A DNA stretch of 64,000 nt from Protea cynaroides (lineage: Eukaryota; Streptophyta; Magnoliopsida; Proteales; Proteaceae), in NCBI GenBank assembly GCA_028583415.1, contig CM053271.1:84255789-84319788 (forward strand). The letters are read 5' to 3'. The notes beneath the pieces are model-generated. The model worked only from the letters and a program-made list of their open reading frames with translations, did not search any database and had not been told where the DNA came from. The position numbers were made by a program, and so were the translations under genes. Positions 43,837-56,640 of the stretch are shown here, piece after piece. Positions within the stretch are counted from its first letter, which is position 1, and every line of letters starts with the position of its first letter.

Positions 43837-45460
43837 GTTTGGATCGTGTATAGGCCAACTCTCTCTCTCATTCCGTAACCAAACTCTAATCAGATAGAGA
43901 AAGAAAGATATGAAATAAGAAAAACAAACTTTTATATTGCACTAGAAATAGAAAAGCACAATTTTTCTCTTGCTACTAGCGCTATGGAAACTGCATACAC
44001 CCTCCCCCTTACAATGTTGAACAAGGTTCATTTTATAGACCAAGGAATTCTTACTTTACATGGACGTAAATTTAAAACTCAAATTGAAAATCTTGCAGAT
44101 ACATAAGATTAAAACTTTTGCGGACACGTAATGTACAAACATAATGACTAACTAACACCTCATAAGGACACCTCTTAAATTCGTACAATGCTTTATTTAT
44201 TACAACATATAGTCATAACTAACATTATTTAATATTTTGGTTGTTTTATGCACCAAATCTTTGAAATTTGAAAAGGGTGCGGACCAACCCCACGTCTCTA
44301 CCGATAGCATGTTTGACGGCTTTGATGTGGTTCTTTCTCCTCTCAAAAACATATGTAGCAACCAGATTTCTTGTCTTTAATCAGTATCAGCTCCGTCAGA
44401 GTTACTATATGGATGTAGTACATAGTCATTCAGGAGTAGGTCCTCAAAAGCTGGTTTCCACTATACTCTGGTTTATTCCAGCAAGTGACATCTGATCAGT
44501 GTCCAGACTTCATTGTACCATTTGATGAATTTGTCTTTGCTTTCATCAAATTTAGTTTCATTAACATGCCAGGTTAGTCCTAATGGTTTGACGACCATGA
44601 TTCTTCCATTGAATATAAACTTGTTTAGATTACAATTACAGGAAGCATAGCATACAAAGCTGTTCTAGTTTTATTCTGGTCCAGGGAAGATCATCCGTTA
44701 TCATCTCATACTTCTCAGTACAAGATTCAGGATTACCTACCTCTGTTAAATTCCAAACTTGATAAGATGAGTGATATGTTTGCTCATCACGTTATGCAAG
44801 AGTCGCATAAATTCTAACCCAGACTCTGGAAGAAGCCATGGGACTTAGCGATTGAAAGGAATATCTTACAATACTTGGTAGTTGGGTTAACTGCCTTGTA
44901 TTGTATATATCCACATGAATCCAGAAAATTTGTCCTAATTCAACTGGAGTCATATTAAACATATGAGATTCTATTTTGATTGACTGAAATCTCACATATT
45001 TAACTAGGTGGTGTTGGTATTCAACCAACCATGCCTCAAAATCTATTTCTTTTGTTTTTGTAATTATTTTTTCAGTAATTTCTTATGGTAAGACTAAAAT
45101 TTTCTATCTTACCTCTTCTCTCTTCAATAACTCCTCTATTGAATTCGAAGAGGGACCAACCATAGTTTTTCGATGGTTTTCAATTTAGGCTAAAAAATCT
45201 CCAAAAGTAACGTCTTACTCCCCCCGCCGTTCGAGGTGACAGATATAACCTGTTAGCTGAGAAATTACCTTTTGAGTGGCCTTTCGCTTGTTTTCTCCAA
45301 CGCAGACCAAAGATTTTCAATTAACTCTGCTGCCTTGCCGGATAAACTAGGATTGTAGAAGGACGTTGTTTCTGTTTTATCCGAAGCCAAATCGGGGCAC
45401 ACTTCTCTGTGACTTCCCTGAAAGGATTGTTTATCCTTGATGATCGCTGCACTTTCGGTC

Positions 45461-47512
45461 TTATCCTTCCCAGAACAGGACGCCTTTCACTTAGGACAAG
45501 ACTTCACGAAGTGGGTTGGATCACGACAGAGATAAAAAAAAGCAACAGGGCTCTCTCCTTCTCCTTTGGTCAGGTCTCTAGACTTTAACAGTTTTTGGCT
45601 TTGGTTTAGTCTGGTTTGAGTAGTTTTTAACCGAATATCTGATTTTTCCAGATTTTTGGGTACACCAATACTCCTAACTTCGGGTTTTGCTTGTTTATTA
45701 ACCTGAGAGGACTCAGCTATGACATCTTTACCTTTTGCTTCAATTAGAAGCTTTGTTTTTTTCGGTTTCCTTGAAGATTTCTTCCAGAATATTTTTTGGA
45801 GACTAGAATGAGTTCGCCGTCGCTTCCCTGTATCATATTGATTTTGAGATCTCTTGTTAAGGTATCTGCAATATTGTTTTTTTCAGTTTTAATAACTTCA
45901 ACATCAAATTGATGTATTTGAAACTTTAATTGTCATCTTAACAATCGTGATTGACCTTAATATTTCTCAAAAAAAAAATTTTAGAAATCCAAGTAAACAT
46001 TTTGAATCTGTTTTAAGTAAAAATCTTTGTGGTTTAACAAAAAGTTTAAACTTTTTAATGACATTTTTTACAGTTAATTTTTTTTTTCATTGATATGATA
46101 ATTAATCTCTGCTGCATTAAAAGTTCTACTTCCATATCCACAAATTTCTGCAATTTGTTTTGAAGTATATGGATCATAATTTACTTGTTTTAGGCAAGCA
46201 CCCTATGCAGTATTTGAGGCATCTGTTTCCAAAATTAGTTTTTTCCTAATTATAATGCCAATTTTGATAAATTACTGCATAATCTTTTTCTTTCCAGAAA
46301 AACCTTTCTTTTTAAGTTTACCTTGAAGATGTTTTCACAATTTTGCAAGACTTTGAATAAATTTTTCACCATAATTTAAAATTTTCAAAAATCTCTATAA
46401 TTGCTTAACATCTTCAATTTTATCAAGAAAAATCATTGATTTTTTCAACAATATGATTTTGTAATTAGATTTTTCCACAGGAAATAGTTAAACCAAGAAA
46501 TTCAATTTCATCTTTTAGAAATTCACATTTCTTTTGATACGACTAGATATAAAGAAGTAATAATTGATTATCATCATAATGATAAACAATTTCTAACTTA
46601 TTTGTAGATTTTAGATTATATTAATTTTTAGATTATAATAATTTATATCAAATATAAATAAGTACTATAAATCGTACCAAGCAACTACATATGCACTGAT
46701 GTATTATATAATTAATTCTATAATACATACCAAAGAGAACTGAAGGAAGGAGTTAGATATCTTGGTCCACCTAGTTAAACCAATCTTCCATTATAGCTTG
46801 GTATTTAATTTGTAAATTAATATTTGTCTCTAATACCATAATACTAGATTTGAGTTTGATTGTAGACCAAGGAAAGAGTTATGTTTCTTGTTCCACCTAA
46901 AGCTCCCTTTGGTATAGCTTTTAATTATGTTTCTGAGTTATTTATGACAAATCATTTGTTAATAAATTATGAGTCATAACTAATATCAGTTTGATACCAT
47001 TAGACATAAAAAATTAAAAATAAATTATTACAAAAATGATAAACACCTTCTAACTTATTTGTAGATTTTATATTATATTGATTTACTTAAATATAAATAG
47101 ATAACATAAATCATACCAAACAACTACCAAGGAATCAAGTATCGTGTATCGCTACCATATCGCTCAGCTGAAATTAAGAGACGTATCATATCGGATCGTG
47201 GATATGGTGGATACGCATGGATAAGCATGGATACAGGGCAAGATATGGGCAAAAATGATTAAGGAACATACAAAACATAATTTTAAAGCATAAAAACACT
47301 ATAATTAGCAACATTGATAAAGAAAAGGTTTCTTGCATCATGGATACACATAAACTCCTAACCGAATACCCTATGTATTGTAAAACAACAAAAAAATATA
47401 CAGAACCATGCCTTTTTATTAAAACCAGTTTCTAATCCTATTGGAAACCATTTTCCTTAAAAAGACAAATAAAATCAAAAGCTACCTCTTCAGTAAATAC
47501 CAATCTCAAGAT
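45461..47512. repeat. Second copy of a 2.0 kb compound block (first copy 25353-27364)
   Basis: Caulimovirid fragment, MITE (a), MITE (b) left part and the left end of the TIR element occur in the same order and orientation in both places. They share the same internal junctions. Differences are scattered substitutions plus an extra segment of about 55 bp at about 47328-47382. Confidence 0.8.
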
Positions 47513-49195
47513 TCTTGCGCTGGCCGGACGTAGTTTAGTAAGATGGTTCGTGTCACACAGAGATGGATCATTGATTAGGTGAAGCACACCTATGGTGTGT
47601 CGGTAGAGCAGATCCTAATATGACAGCATGTGTTTGCATCGAGGTCTTTTGACGTGATGGAGTTCTATCGAATGGCCAAGAGTCTTTCTCGCTTCCAATT
47701 AACATATCTGACGGCCATTTTTCTAGATTCCATTGCAAACCAATTGAAACTATACAACAACTTATGGTGGGTCAAAGGGCAGTGGCTACCGTGCTTTGCG
47801 GCGCATGAATAGAGCTCTAAAAGATTCCATTTGGAATGTTGTTATTGGCTGATCTTTGGATGGCCATATCTCATCCATCCGGTATTCGATCGAGGTGATT
47901 CAAAATCCCCAAACTCCTCTCTTCGAGCACTATTAATCTGCAGGAAGAAAATAGGTTTTTGGGAGGTTTGAGCTGTGAGTTTGTGAAGAAAGAGTGGTTT
48001 GATAGCTCATTGTGTGTATAAATTCATCTCTACCTACCTCTCTCTGTTGTTAATGGCCATTAAAAGCTTTAGAGAGGTAATGTAAGCATTCATGGTGAAG
48101 GTTGAGCTATTTTGTGTATGTAAGGGTTGTTAGAAGAGTGCCAACATCTATGTGAGCCTGTAAATACACATCCACCAACATTGAAGAGCTTATGAGACCC
48201 ATTTGGTGAGCATCACTCATGCCATGATTACGCTGGGAAGGTAATCACGCACACAAACCCTATTTTGTGATATTTGCAATGTCTAGGAAGGGTTTGTAAT
48301 CAATCCATTTATTATTCTCTGTAACCGGTCAAGTAGGGGCTTGACAGGATTGGGGTTGTTGCCTGGATCCCAAGTTGTTGCTTAGATTGTATCGGTGTTG
48401 TAGCACTTGAGTTGTTGAAGTAGCCAAATCACTTTGAGTAACGTATTGGGTATAATACGAAACCCGGGTTGAGGGTATTACCTCGTGAAATAGCCATCAC
48501 AGTGTGTAATAAGTGAACCACATTACATATTATTTTATGTGGATAAAAATATGCTTATTTGTAACTGTGGAATAGAAGTGCGTGGGTTGCAGACTGGGTG
48601 TGCACACTTGATAGGCCAAGCCTCTAGTATGGATACCTCTGTGTGTGTGGTTGGTGTGTATCATGAAATGTATTTAATAGATTGTATGAGTGAACAAGTC
48701 TTCTAGTCAGCTCAAGGTAGTACAGCATAGACAGATAGCTCAAGGTAGCATTGTGGTTTAGTTGGTCAGACTTCATAGAGTTAAGAAAGAATTTTTAGTA
48801 GTCATTGATTCACCCCCCCTCTCTAATTGTTAACTTGGGAATCACCAAACTGATTCGTTCAAAGATCAAAACAGAACCCATCTTCAATACCTACTCTTAA
48901 TAGCACAAAAGGGGAATGGTTTTAGCTGCTGGTTCCAAGGTTGAAGATGAGGGAGGGGTACTTCTTAAAGAAGCTCTGGTTTGAGTGAAGAGAATGGTTA
49001 GCAAGATTTTTTACGATCTTCAACTCGCAGAAGATCGAAGAATAGGCGAGATTTTCTTCTGATTATTAAACCTGCAACAAAGAATCAGATTTACCTTCTT
49101 CTCTTGTTTGGTTTATCTCAGTGTTTCAAGTTGCTATTTGTTAGAAAAAACACAAGACTTTGCCCTCTTGTATGCAAAACAATGGAATACGCAAC
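47513..49195. other. Unassigned region with LTR-like features
   Basis: No host gene found. Part of the stretch (48300-48840) reads like an old copia LTR end: AATACGAAACCCGGG, repeated AGCTCAAGGTAG words, then GATTCACCCCCCCTCTCTAATTG. No partner LTR was located, so this stays tentative. Confidence 0.3.
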
Positions 49196-49616
49196 TATAT
49201 GACCTGCACTCCACTAACCTGGTTTAACCTTGTCGTGCTAGGTCTTCTTATCATAGCGGGATCAAGTGGACCAACCGCATGAAGAAGGACCACAAGACTA
49301 GGTATGAAAATCGACCCAAAATACTTAAAATCAAGTGTATGGTCGACTATACTATGGCAAATAATGACCACTGATTTTGAAGTGTACGGTCGATGTTTTT
49401 GAGGGTATGGTCGATGGATTCTGTGACCGACGAGAAAAACAAAGCCAAGGATTTGAATTTCTTAGTTCAACTGAGAGAGAGTCTGTTGAAGATCCCACTG
49501 CCCTATTAGTAGTACCATCCGACCATACAACCCAAACCAGACTCCGAGTTTGAAAACTTTCCAAATAAAAGAAGGATCTCTTTTCTATTGTCGGAGAACC
49601 ATATATGGAGAGTTTC
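49196..49616 (+). repeat. E3 5' LTR, left part (U3)
   Basis: Starts TATATGACCTGCACTCC, closely like the E1 LTR start (TATAAGACCTGCACTCC). Contains GTATGGTCGA words at 49330-49425. Interrupted at 49616 by E2; continues at 61130. Together the two parts make an LTR of about 2.5 kb. Confidence 0.8.
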
Positions 49617-51548
49617 TGTCACACCCCAATTCTGGTCTATTCAGAATGATGTGATGAACCGCTAAATAACCAACGGTTCAACCAGGATCTCAAATAGGCT
49701 ATCCCCGCGTTATCCAAACTTACACACATCCGTAATCATAATCAGAGTAAATACACAATAGCGGAAGTCTTATAATAACATGAACTGAGAATCTATGTGA
49801 TATTAAAATTTAGGTAACAATTTATTCTGTATCAATCGAAACATAAGTAAATATCAATACAAGTCTTTAATAAATCCAAATAAAGAAACTTATAAAAATA
49901 TCTAATCAAATACACACGAGTTGCACTCGCAAGAGGAGTCGTGTGTATCATCTTCAGCTCCAGCTTCCATTGCTGCCACGTTCCCGTACGTAGACGCACC
50001 CATGTAGTCTTCAACCGTATAGCCTACATCATCAACTAAAAATATTCGACATCGAGGGGTGAGCACACATCACGGCTCAGTGAGTAGCCAAAACAATGCA
50101 CAATACATATGCATGCAAAAAGTCAATTTATATCTTTGGTCTGGTATATAAGTTTGCAGTATGCAATAGAAAGGTTTAGGTAGCCAAAGGTCGCATTTAT
50201 TGACTCCGCCTCTATACACGAGTGTGTGACGTTACCCGAAGATCACGTTTATCGTCAACTCACATGCACCCAACCATGAACATTATATAACAAAGGTTAC
50301 GTTTATTGCTATATAGTGCCATACCAACACGTAAGCCCCTGTTAGCAAGGGCTGCAAACTGGCTCGCAACTAACCAATCCTAATGCCAAACAGTGTATCG
50401 AAGGCCTCACCCCAGCATCCCTCAGAATGTCCATAGAGATAGAGCTAAGGCCCCCCCGGTAGAGTTAGAGACTACAAGGACCGAGACTACCTCCCCTGAT
50501 ACTCTACGACATAATAGTTCTGCTAAAGTAATGGCGATACGACGATGCCAATGCACAAGACTTGAGTTAGAGATAGAGCTAAAGTGCTGAGACCCGCCAA
50601 AGGTTAACGTTTATTGACGTTCTCATGACACCTCCCCTGATACTCGCTCGCATCAAGCACATCAACCACACACATACAAGCACATGCCTATTCCTATCAT
50701 CATCATCATCATCATGTTATAAACAATAAAGTAAATATGCATGAACAAGTAATAGAAATATTAGATGGCATGCTGTATGCACATTACAAACATATTCACA
50801 TAGAATCCATTCTTCGTGTTTGGGGTCCTATGGTTTGCTTCTACATTCCATTAAACATTCATTCCATGGTCTGAAACCATGAATCATCCTCCTAGATGGC
50901 TTTCATGCATTCACTTAGGGTTTTCCATGAAAACCTAACCATGGATGGATGGTTTGGGTTTCTCCGAGATCACTCTTTCTCCAATAACTATCCTAAGGTC
51001 TGTAGAAACTCATGGAATTAGTATCCATACCTAAGAAGATTAATCTTTCTCTGCAACTCTTCTCCTTTTCGCTAAGTTCTCTTGCTTGCCTCTCTTCTTC
51101 CTCTTTTCCTTCTCCTCTCTTTCTCTCAATTCAATTAGGGTTGTGAAAGGAGTGAAAGTGGATTAGGGACGTCCTTTAAATAGAGTAGGAACATCCTAAA
51201 TAAGTCCCTCTGAGATTTGGAAAGAATCCCAATCGAAAAATATAGAAATTTCCTAATTTCCATATTCGGCAGAAATCGAGGGTCGATGGGAGGGTCGATG
51301 ATCCCGTCGACCCTAGGGTCTTAAGCTGTCCGACCCTCCCTCCAAAACTGAGGGTCTGACTTTCTATTTTGGGAGGTCCGACCCTGCTTAGCTGGGTATG
51401 CGACCCTTCCCCTAATTTAAGTATTTTTGGGTCGATTTGATACCTGGGATCTCGATCTCCTTCACGCCCTTGGTCCATTTGACTCGACCATGATGGGTAA
51501 ACCTGGTTCAAGGTGGTAAGACCGGGTTAGATTGACACGGGTCTTACA
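49617..51548 (-). repeat. E2 3' LTR (1932 bp, internally deleted)
   Basis: TGTAAGACCCGTG start (51548) and GGGGTGTGACA end (49617). Lacks 376 bp present in the 5' LTR, with a 4-bp AATC match at the junction (50805-50812 against 60010 and 60388). The missing part includes the second small exon and the intron word cluster. TATA-like CTATTTAAAGG at 51185-51175. Confidence 0.95.
49902..50035 (-). CDS. LTR-borne Cys-rich peptide exon (E2, 3' LTR)
   Basis: After acceptor ATATTTTTAG: DDVGYTVEDYMGAS, then EDDTHDSSCECNSCVFD and TAG. Same length and same Cys spacing as in E1, E3 and the solo LTR. In this LTR the upstream small exon has been deleted. Confidence 0.5.
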
Positions 51549-51599
51549 ACTCCCCCCAACTTATAAAAAATTTTGTCCTCGAAATTATACGTACCTTCT

Positions 51600-52279
51600 G
51601 AATCAAATAAGTAAGGGTATTGCTTTCGCATAGCATTCTCTTCTTCCCATGTAATCTCTTCCATGTCTCTACTTTTCCATGTGACCTTAACATAGTGGAT
51701 ATCTCTGTTGCGTAGACGTTGAACCTTTCGACTAGTGATTTCTTTTGGTGTACTTCAAACGTCAAATCATCAGTCAATTCCGGCAAATCCATTGTCAAAA
51801 CATGCATTGGGTCTTTGACATACTTTTTCAATAGGGAAATGTGAAATACGTCATGCACACTTGACATAGATGGTGGTAGTGCTAACTGATAAGCCACTTT
51901 TCCACGCTTAGCTAGAATCATACGGCCCGACATATCTTGGACTTAGTTTCCCTTTCTGTCCGAACCTCTTCAATCCTCGCATAGGCGATACCTTCAAAAA
52001 TACTTTATCACCTACGGCGAACTCCAGATCTCTGCGTCGAGTATCTGCGTATTGCTTCTGACGGTTCTGAGCTGTTCTCACTCTTTCCTTGATAATATCG
52101 ACCACTCGACAAGTCTCTTCAACAAATTCCGGTTCAACAATACTACGTTCCCCAACTTCATTCCAAAACAAGGGAGTTCGACACTTCCTGCCATACAGTG
52201 CTTCATAAGGCGACATCTGTATAGTAGCCTGATAGCTATTGTTATAGGCGAACTCGATCAATGGTACTTTTCGTCCCAT
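51600..52279 (-). pseudogene. E2 integrase C-terminus and chromodomain
   Basis: PLIEFAYNNSYQATIQMSPY and LYGRKCRTPLFWNEVGER continue the integrase after a one-base frameshift at about 52270. Another frame change at about 51920 precedes ALPPSMSSVHDVFHISLLKK. The chromodomain (RDIHYVKVTWKSRDMEEITW) is in a third frame around 51630-51760. So at least three small indels lie in 650 bp. Confidence 0.85.
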
Positions 52280-53670
52280 GATCCTTTGAAATCAATCACA
52301 CATGCTCGTAGCATATCTTCTAGAATCTGGATTGTACGTTCTGACTGTCCATCTGTCTGTGGGTGGAATGCAGTACTGAACTTCAACGTTGTACCCATAG
52401 CCTTTTGTGATCCTTCCCAAAATTTGGAAGTAAATCGTGGATCTCTATCGGACACAATGCTTTCTGGAACACCATGTAATCGAACAATATTATCCACACA
52501 CAGCTTTGCTAACCTTTCGAGTGTATATTGGGGTCGTATTGGTATGAAGCGAGCTGTCTTAGTCAGACGGTCCACAATCACCCAAACTGCGTCAACTACT
52601 CGAGGAGTCAATGGTAGCCCTGTGACGAAGTCCATAGTAATGCAGTCCCATTTCCATGCTGGTTCCGGTAATGGCTGCAACAGTCCAGCGGGTCGTTGTA
52701 GCTCAGCCTTTACCTTCTGACAATTTAGGCATTGAGACACAAACTTGGCTACATCTGCTTTCATTCCCCTCCACCAATATAGTTTCTTCAGGTCATGATA
52801 CATTTTTGTACTTCCAGGATGTATCGAATAGATGGTGGTATGGGCTTCTTTCATCAGTCGGTGTCTAATGTCCATACTTTCTGTTTCAGGTATACATATT
52901 CTTCCTTTGTATTTCAGTACTTTCTCGTCATCCAAGGTGAACTCAGGGTTAGTCCTACCTTTCTCAATATCTTCTTGTACTCTTCTCAGATAAGGATCTG
53001 CTTTGATAGCTGTCTTCACTTCATCCACTATATCCGGTATAATCTTCAATGCCGCGAACATATTTAAAAACCGATGAATAAACCCTTGGTTAGCTGATTC
53101 ATCCGTTGTATCTATCACATACTGCTCGTTGCCGTGATTGAATACCATTCCGGTGGTACACATTGCTGCGATCGTGCTAACTTCTCCTTGAGATTTGATC
53201 GTTGCTTTTCTACTCAATGCATCTGCTACCACGTTCGCCTTTCCCGGATGATACTGGATATCACAATCATAGTCTTTCAATAATTCCAGCCATCTTCGTT
53301 GTCTCATATTCAACTCCTTCTGATTAAATAAATAAGTAAGACTTTTATGGTCCGACTTAATCTGGAATTTCTCTCCGTATAGGTAATGTCTCCATATCTT
53401 GATAGCATGTACTACTGCCACTAACTCCAAATCATGAGTGGGATAATTTTTCTCATGTACCTTTAACTGTCTTGAAGCATAAGCAATCACTTGCTCTCCT
53501 TGCATAAGCACACATCCTAATCCCAGTCCCGATGCATCAGTGTATAAGGTAAACGTCTGTCCGGGAACGGGGATGGTCAAAATCGGGGCGGATATCAATC
53601 TGGCCTTCAATGTCTGGAAGCTCTTCTCACATTTGTCAGTCCACACAAACTTTTCACCTTTTTTAGTCAA
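52258..53670 (-). pseudogene. E2 RNase H and integrase core
   Basis: Open frame of 470 codons. RNase H with TLYTDASGLGLGCVLMQ, YASRQLKVHEKNYPTHDLEL and NVVADALSRKA. Integrase zinc motif from GSTKMYHDLKKLYWWRG to CLNCQKV, then core motifs WDCITMDFVTGLPL, VSDRDPRFTS and SERTIQILEDMLRA (D, D, E catalytic residues present). RNase H and integrase look intact here; flanking breaks prevent a continuous polyprotein. Confidence 0.9.
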
Positions 53671-53775
53671 ACTGGTGAGAGGTACGACAATCCGAGAATA
53701 GTCTTCTACGAATCTTCGATAATAACCAGCTAGACCCAGAAAACTTCTAATTTTTGAAACGCTCTTTGGTGCTTC

Positions 53776-54450
53776 CTACTTCACAATAGCCTCGATTTTG
53801 CTGGGTTCCACTTTGATTCCTTCAGCGGATACTACATGGCCTAGGAATGCGACTTCACTTAGCCAAAACTCACACTTAGAAAATTTGGCATATAGTTTCT
53901 CTTTCCTTAAACGCTGTAGGGCTGCGTTTAGGTTCTTGACATGGGTTTCTTTGTCCTTGGAGTATACCAATATATCATCAATAAATACTATAACCGACGT
54001 ATCCAACATATCGTGGAAAACTCGGTTCATAAGTTCCATGAACGTTGTCGGGGCATTGGTTAATCCGAATGACATGACCAAAAATTCATAATGTCCATAT
54101 CTGGTCCTGAATGCTGTCTTTGGAATATCACCTTCTTTAATCTTCAGCTGATGGTAACCCGATCGAAGATCGATCTTAGAAAATACTTTTGCTCCTTGTA
54201 ACTGATCGAACAAGTCATCGATCCTGGGTAGTGGATATCGATTCTTGATTGTCAGTTTGTTCAACTCCCAATAGTCGATACATAATCGAATGCTACCATC
54301 CTTCTTTTTCACGAACATAACCCTTGTCCAGCAGTTCTTGTAATTGCACTTTTAATTCCTTCAGTTCAGTAGGAGCCATTCTATAAGGTGCTTTTGATAC
54401 TGGTGCGGCTCCAGGTATCAGGTCTATTACAAACTCTGTGGCACGGTCGG
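53776..54450 (-). pseudogene. E2 reverse transcriptase
   Basis: Holds KNRYPLPRIDDLFDQLQGAK, SKIDLRSGYHQLKIKEGDIP and the catalytic VFIDDILVYS. Compared with E1, about 38 nt are missing between LLDKG and FVKKKD (near 54330). That deletes the RPxxSPWGAPV motif and shifts the frame; a stop at about 53775 separates RT from RNase H. Confidence 0.85.
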
Positions 54451-54457
54451 GTGGTAA

Positions 54458-55008
54458 TCAGGGTAGTTCCTCTGGAAATAAGTCAGGGTAATCCCGCACG
54501 ATGTCAATGTCTTCCATTTGTGGCGCTTCCTTGGTTAGGTCGACCACTGATACTAGATACCCGACTGCTCCCTTCTCAAGGCACTTCTTAGCCTTTAATG
54601 CTGAAAGTATGAGCTTGCGTCTCCGGGGAAGTTTGGTTCCCGAGAAACTGAACTCTGCCCCTTCCTTGTCTTTGAATGTTAGCTTCTTCTCGGCGCATAA
54701 CAGATTTGCAGAATGCCGAGCTAACCAATCCATTCCTAAGATGACATCGAAGTCTGCCATCTCAAGTCGTATCAATGTTGCATCTAAAATCTGTTCCCCA
54801 ATGAGAACTGGACATGGTCCATAACCTTTCTCTAGTTCCACTTCTAACCCCATCGGTGACCGTACAAGTAATTTGTAGTCTAATGTCTTGATGGGTAAGT
54901 TTATCTTCTTTCCAAATGACACAGATATAAATGAATGAGTAGCTCCGAAATCGAAGAGTACTCTGGCAGGTACGCCATTTATAGGTACAATACCTGTGAT
55001 TTGTCTTT
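54458..55008 (-). pseudogene. E2 protease
   Basis: LFDFGATHSF (usual DSG reads DFG) at about 54945, then VRSPMGLEVELEKGYGPCPV, ADFDVILGMDWLARHSA, and a long linker to the stop at 54458. The DSG serine is replaced (S to F), so the aspartic protease is probably weakened or dead. Confidence 0.75.
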
Positions 55009-55010
55009 AC

Positions 55011-56330
55011 TTAGTCTACATGCTCATTCAATGTAATTTTAACTTTAAAAATTTCAGTCATACCTGTGACCACATCGGGTGATGCGGCCGCATCCTCGGA
55101 CGTAACAGCATATACACGTCCCTGATGGAATTGTTTCTTGGGCTTAGGGCACTCCCTTGCCATATGTCCCGGTTGGTTGCAGTTAAAACACTTCGGGGCT
55201 TCAGAATTTGGCTTTGGCTGAGGTTGGGCTGCTGGGGTAGTCTTGGTTGCAGCATTAAAATTCTGAGGACGGAAAGGCTTATACGTCCTGTTATTGCCTC
55301 CGTTGTAGGAGTTTCCGGCTGGCCTTTTGATGCCTTTGTTCTGAGTAAAATAACTCTCCTTCTGGCTCGATTCAATCACTCGAGCAATCTGGACAGCTTC
55401 GTTATAAATTTTCGTCTCTAAGCCCAGAACATTTTCTCGGATGCTTCCTCTTAGTCCCGTGACAAACCTACGGGTTTTGGTTTCTTCTTCTTGCATACTC
55501 AGTGGTGCGAAGAAAAACAGCTCTTCATAACGCTGTTGATACGCATCCGCTGATATCTGTCCCTGATAAAGACTCAGGAACTCCTTCTCCATTGAATCTC
55601 TGAAGCTTCGTGGAAAATATTTCTCAAAGAAAGCTTCTTTATATATAGCCCATGTCAGTAGGGCGTGCTTGGTCAGTAGATATGTCTTCGTGGATTTCCA
55701 CCAATGGTGTGCGTCGCCCTTGAGCATGAAGGTGGCACATAGTACTTTCTCTTCCTCTGTAATAGTCATCATGAGGAAGTTTCTTTCCATCTCGTCTATC
55801 CAGTGTGCTGGCCACAATGGATCAGACGGCTTGCCGTTGAATTCTCTGGGTTTCATCTTCAAAAATCGCTCCACTAGTCGGGAGTGGTCCAGCTGATTTT
55901 GGGGGTTTGCCCCAAACATATAAGGTGGATACTGGTGATTCCCTTGAGCTGCTTCTGGAGCTTGCACTAGAATCTGTGCAGCCGGTTGCTGAGGTGTCTG
56001 AGGAGCTGGGTGGTTACCCACCGGTGCTGCACTAGCTTGTCCGGTGTGCATGGGTGCAGCCTGAGTGGCTTGAAACATTATTCCCATGGCAACCTGTATT
56101 TGAGCCTGCGCGTGTTGCATCTGCTGCAGCTGCTGTGCCAGATTCATCACCACTGTTGCTAGCTCGGGTGGTGGAGGTGGCAAATTTGTAGGGTTTACCG
56201 GTTCTGGATTTCCGGTGCATGGTTATTCTCTTGACTAGTCTCCTCCACTGGTGGTGGTGGTGGGACTGTGTTTCGGGTCTGTCGGGTCACTCTACGTCCG
56301 GACATAATTCTTTTCTGTGGTTGGTGGTGC
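55011..56330 (-). pseudogene. E2 gag, preceded by a splice acceptor
   Basis: Acceptor GATTTTCAG (56332-56331) lies 25 nt before an ATG at 56305 (MSGRRVTRQTRN). A one-base shift near 56215 separates this start from the 390-codon main frame (56183-55011). Gag core: WPAHWIDEMERNFLMM, DAHHWWKSTKTYLLTKH, FFEKYFPRSFRDSMEKEFLS; zinc knuckle CFNCNQPGHMARECP at about 55190-55145. Proline/glutamine-rich N-terminus. Confidence 0.85.
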
Positions 56331-56441
56331 CTGAAAATCATCAAAATAGGTGAGAAGTCATTTATAATTCATGTAGGCACGCTAACCAATAATCGATTCC
56401 AATTCTAGCTCATTTTATAAAAAAATACTGTCTTTTCTATG

Positions 56442-56640
56442 CAGGGTCGATGGTATGTCCGACCCTTGGTATCCGACCCTGGGAATGACCTGTTCTTCCA
56501 GAGAGCTGAGGGTCGATGGGTGTCCGACCCTCAGTTCCGACCCTTAGTTTTCTGTCAGGTTCCCGAGAGCCGAGGGTCGATGGGAGGGTCGATTCGAGGG
56601 TCGATGGATCCAGTTGAATTGTCCGACCCTCGGACCAAAA
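56442..56640. promoter_or_regulatory. Inverted-repeat word cluster between divergent gag and antisense gene (E2)
   Basis: About ten copies of GGGTCGATGG and its inverse CCGACCCT. The same words recur in both LTRs (51275-51425, 60853-60990) and in the 5' LTR intron (60220-60360). E1 has a different word (ACCGGTCG) at the equivalent places. Confidence 0.65.

Larger units (their letters stand above)
43108..46540 (-). pseudogene. Endogenous caulimovirid remnant, copy 2 (longer)
   Basis: Minus strand, from 46540 down: RT connection region and RNase H (to about 45850), a Lys/Glu-rich linker, a zinc knuckle (about 45500-45540), a long broken frame (45460-43840), a last open piece (43836-43327), then an AT-rich leader with an initiator-Met primer site at 43119-43108. 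The order RT, RNase H, second large ORF, intergenic region, primer site is that of a circular pararetrovirus genome read past its 3' end. Stops and frameshifts occur throughout; the upstream movement, coat and protease parts are absent. Non-functional. Confidence 0.65.

Noticed and set aside
52052..52720. 222-codon frame antisense to E2 integrase
   Set aside because: Shadow of the conserved integrase frame; no independent similarity. A similar shadow in E1 is broken.
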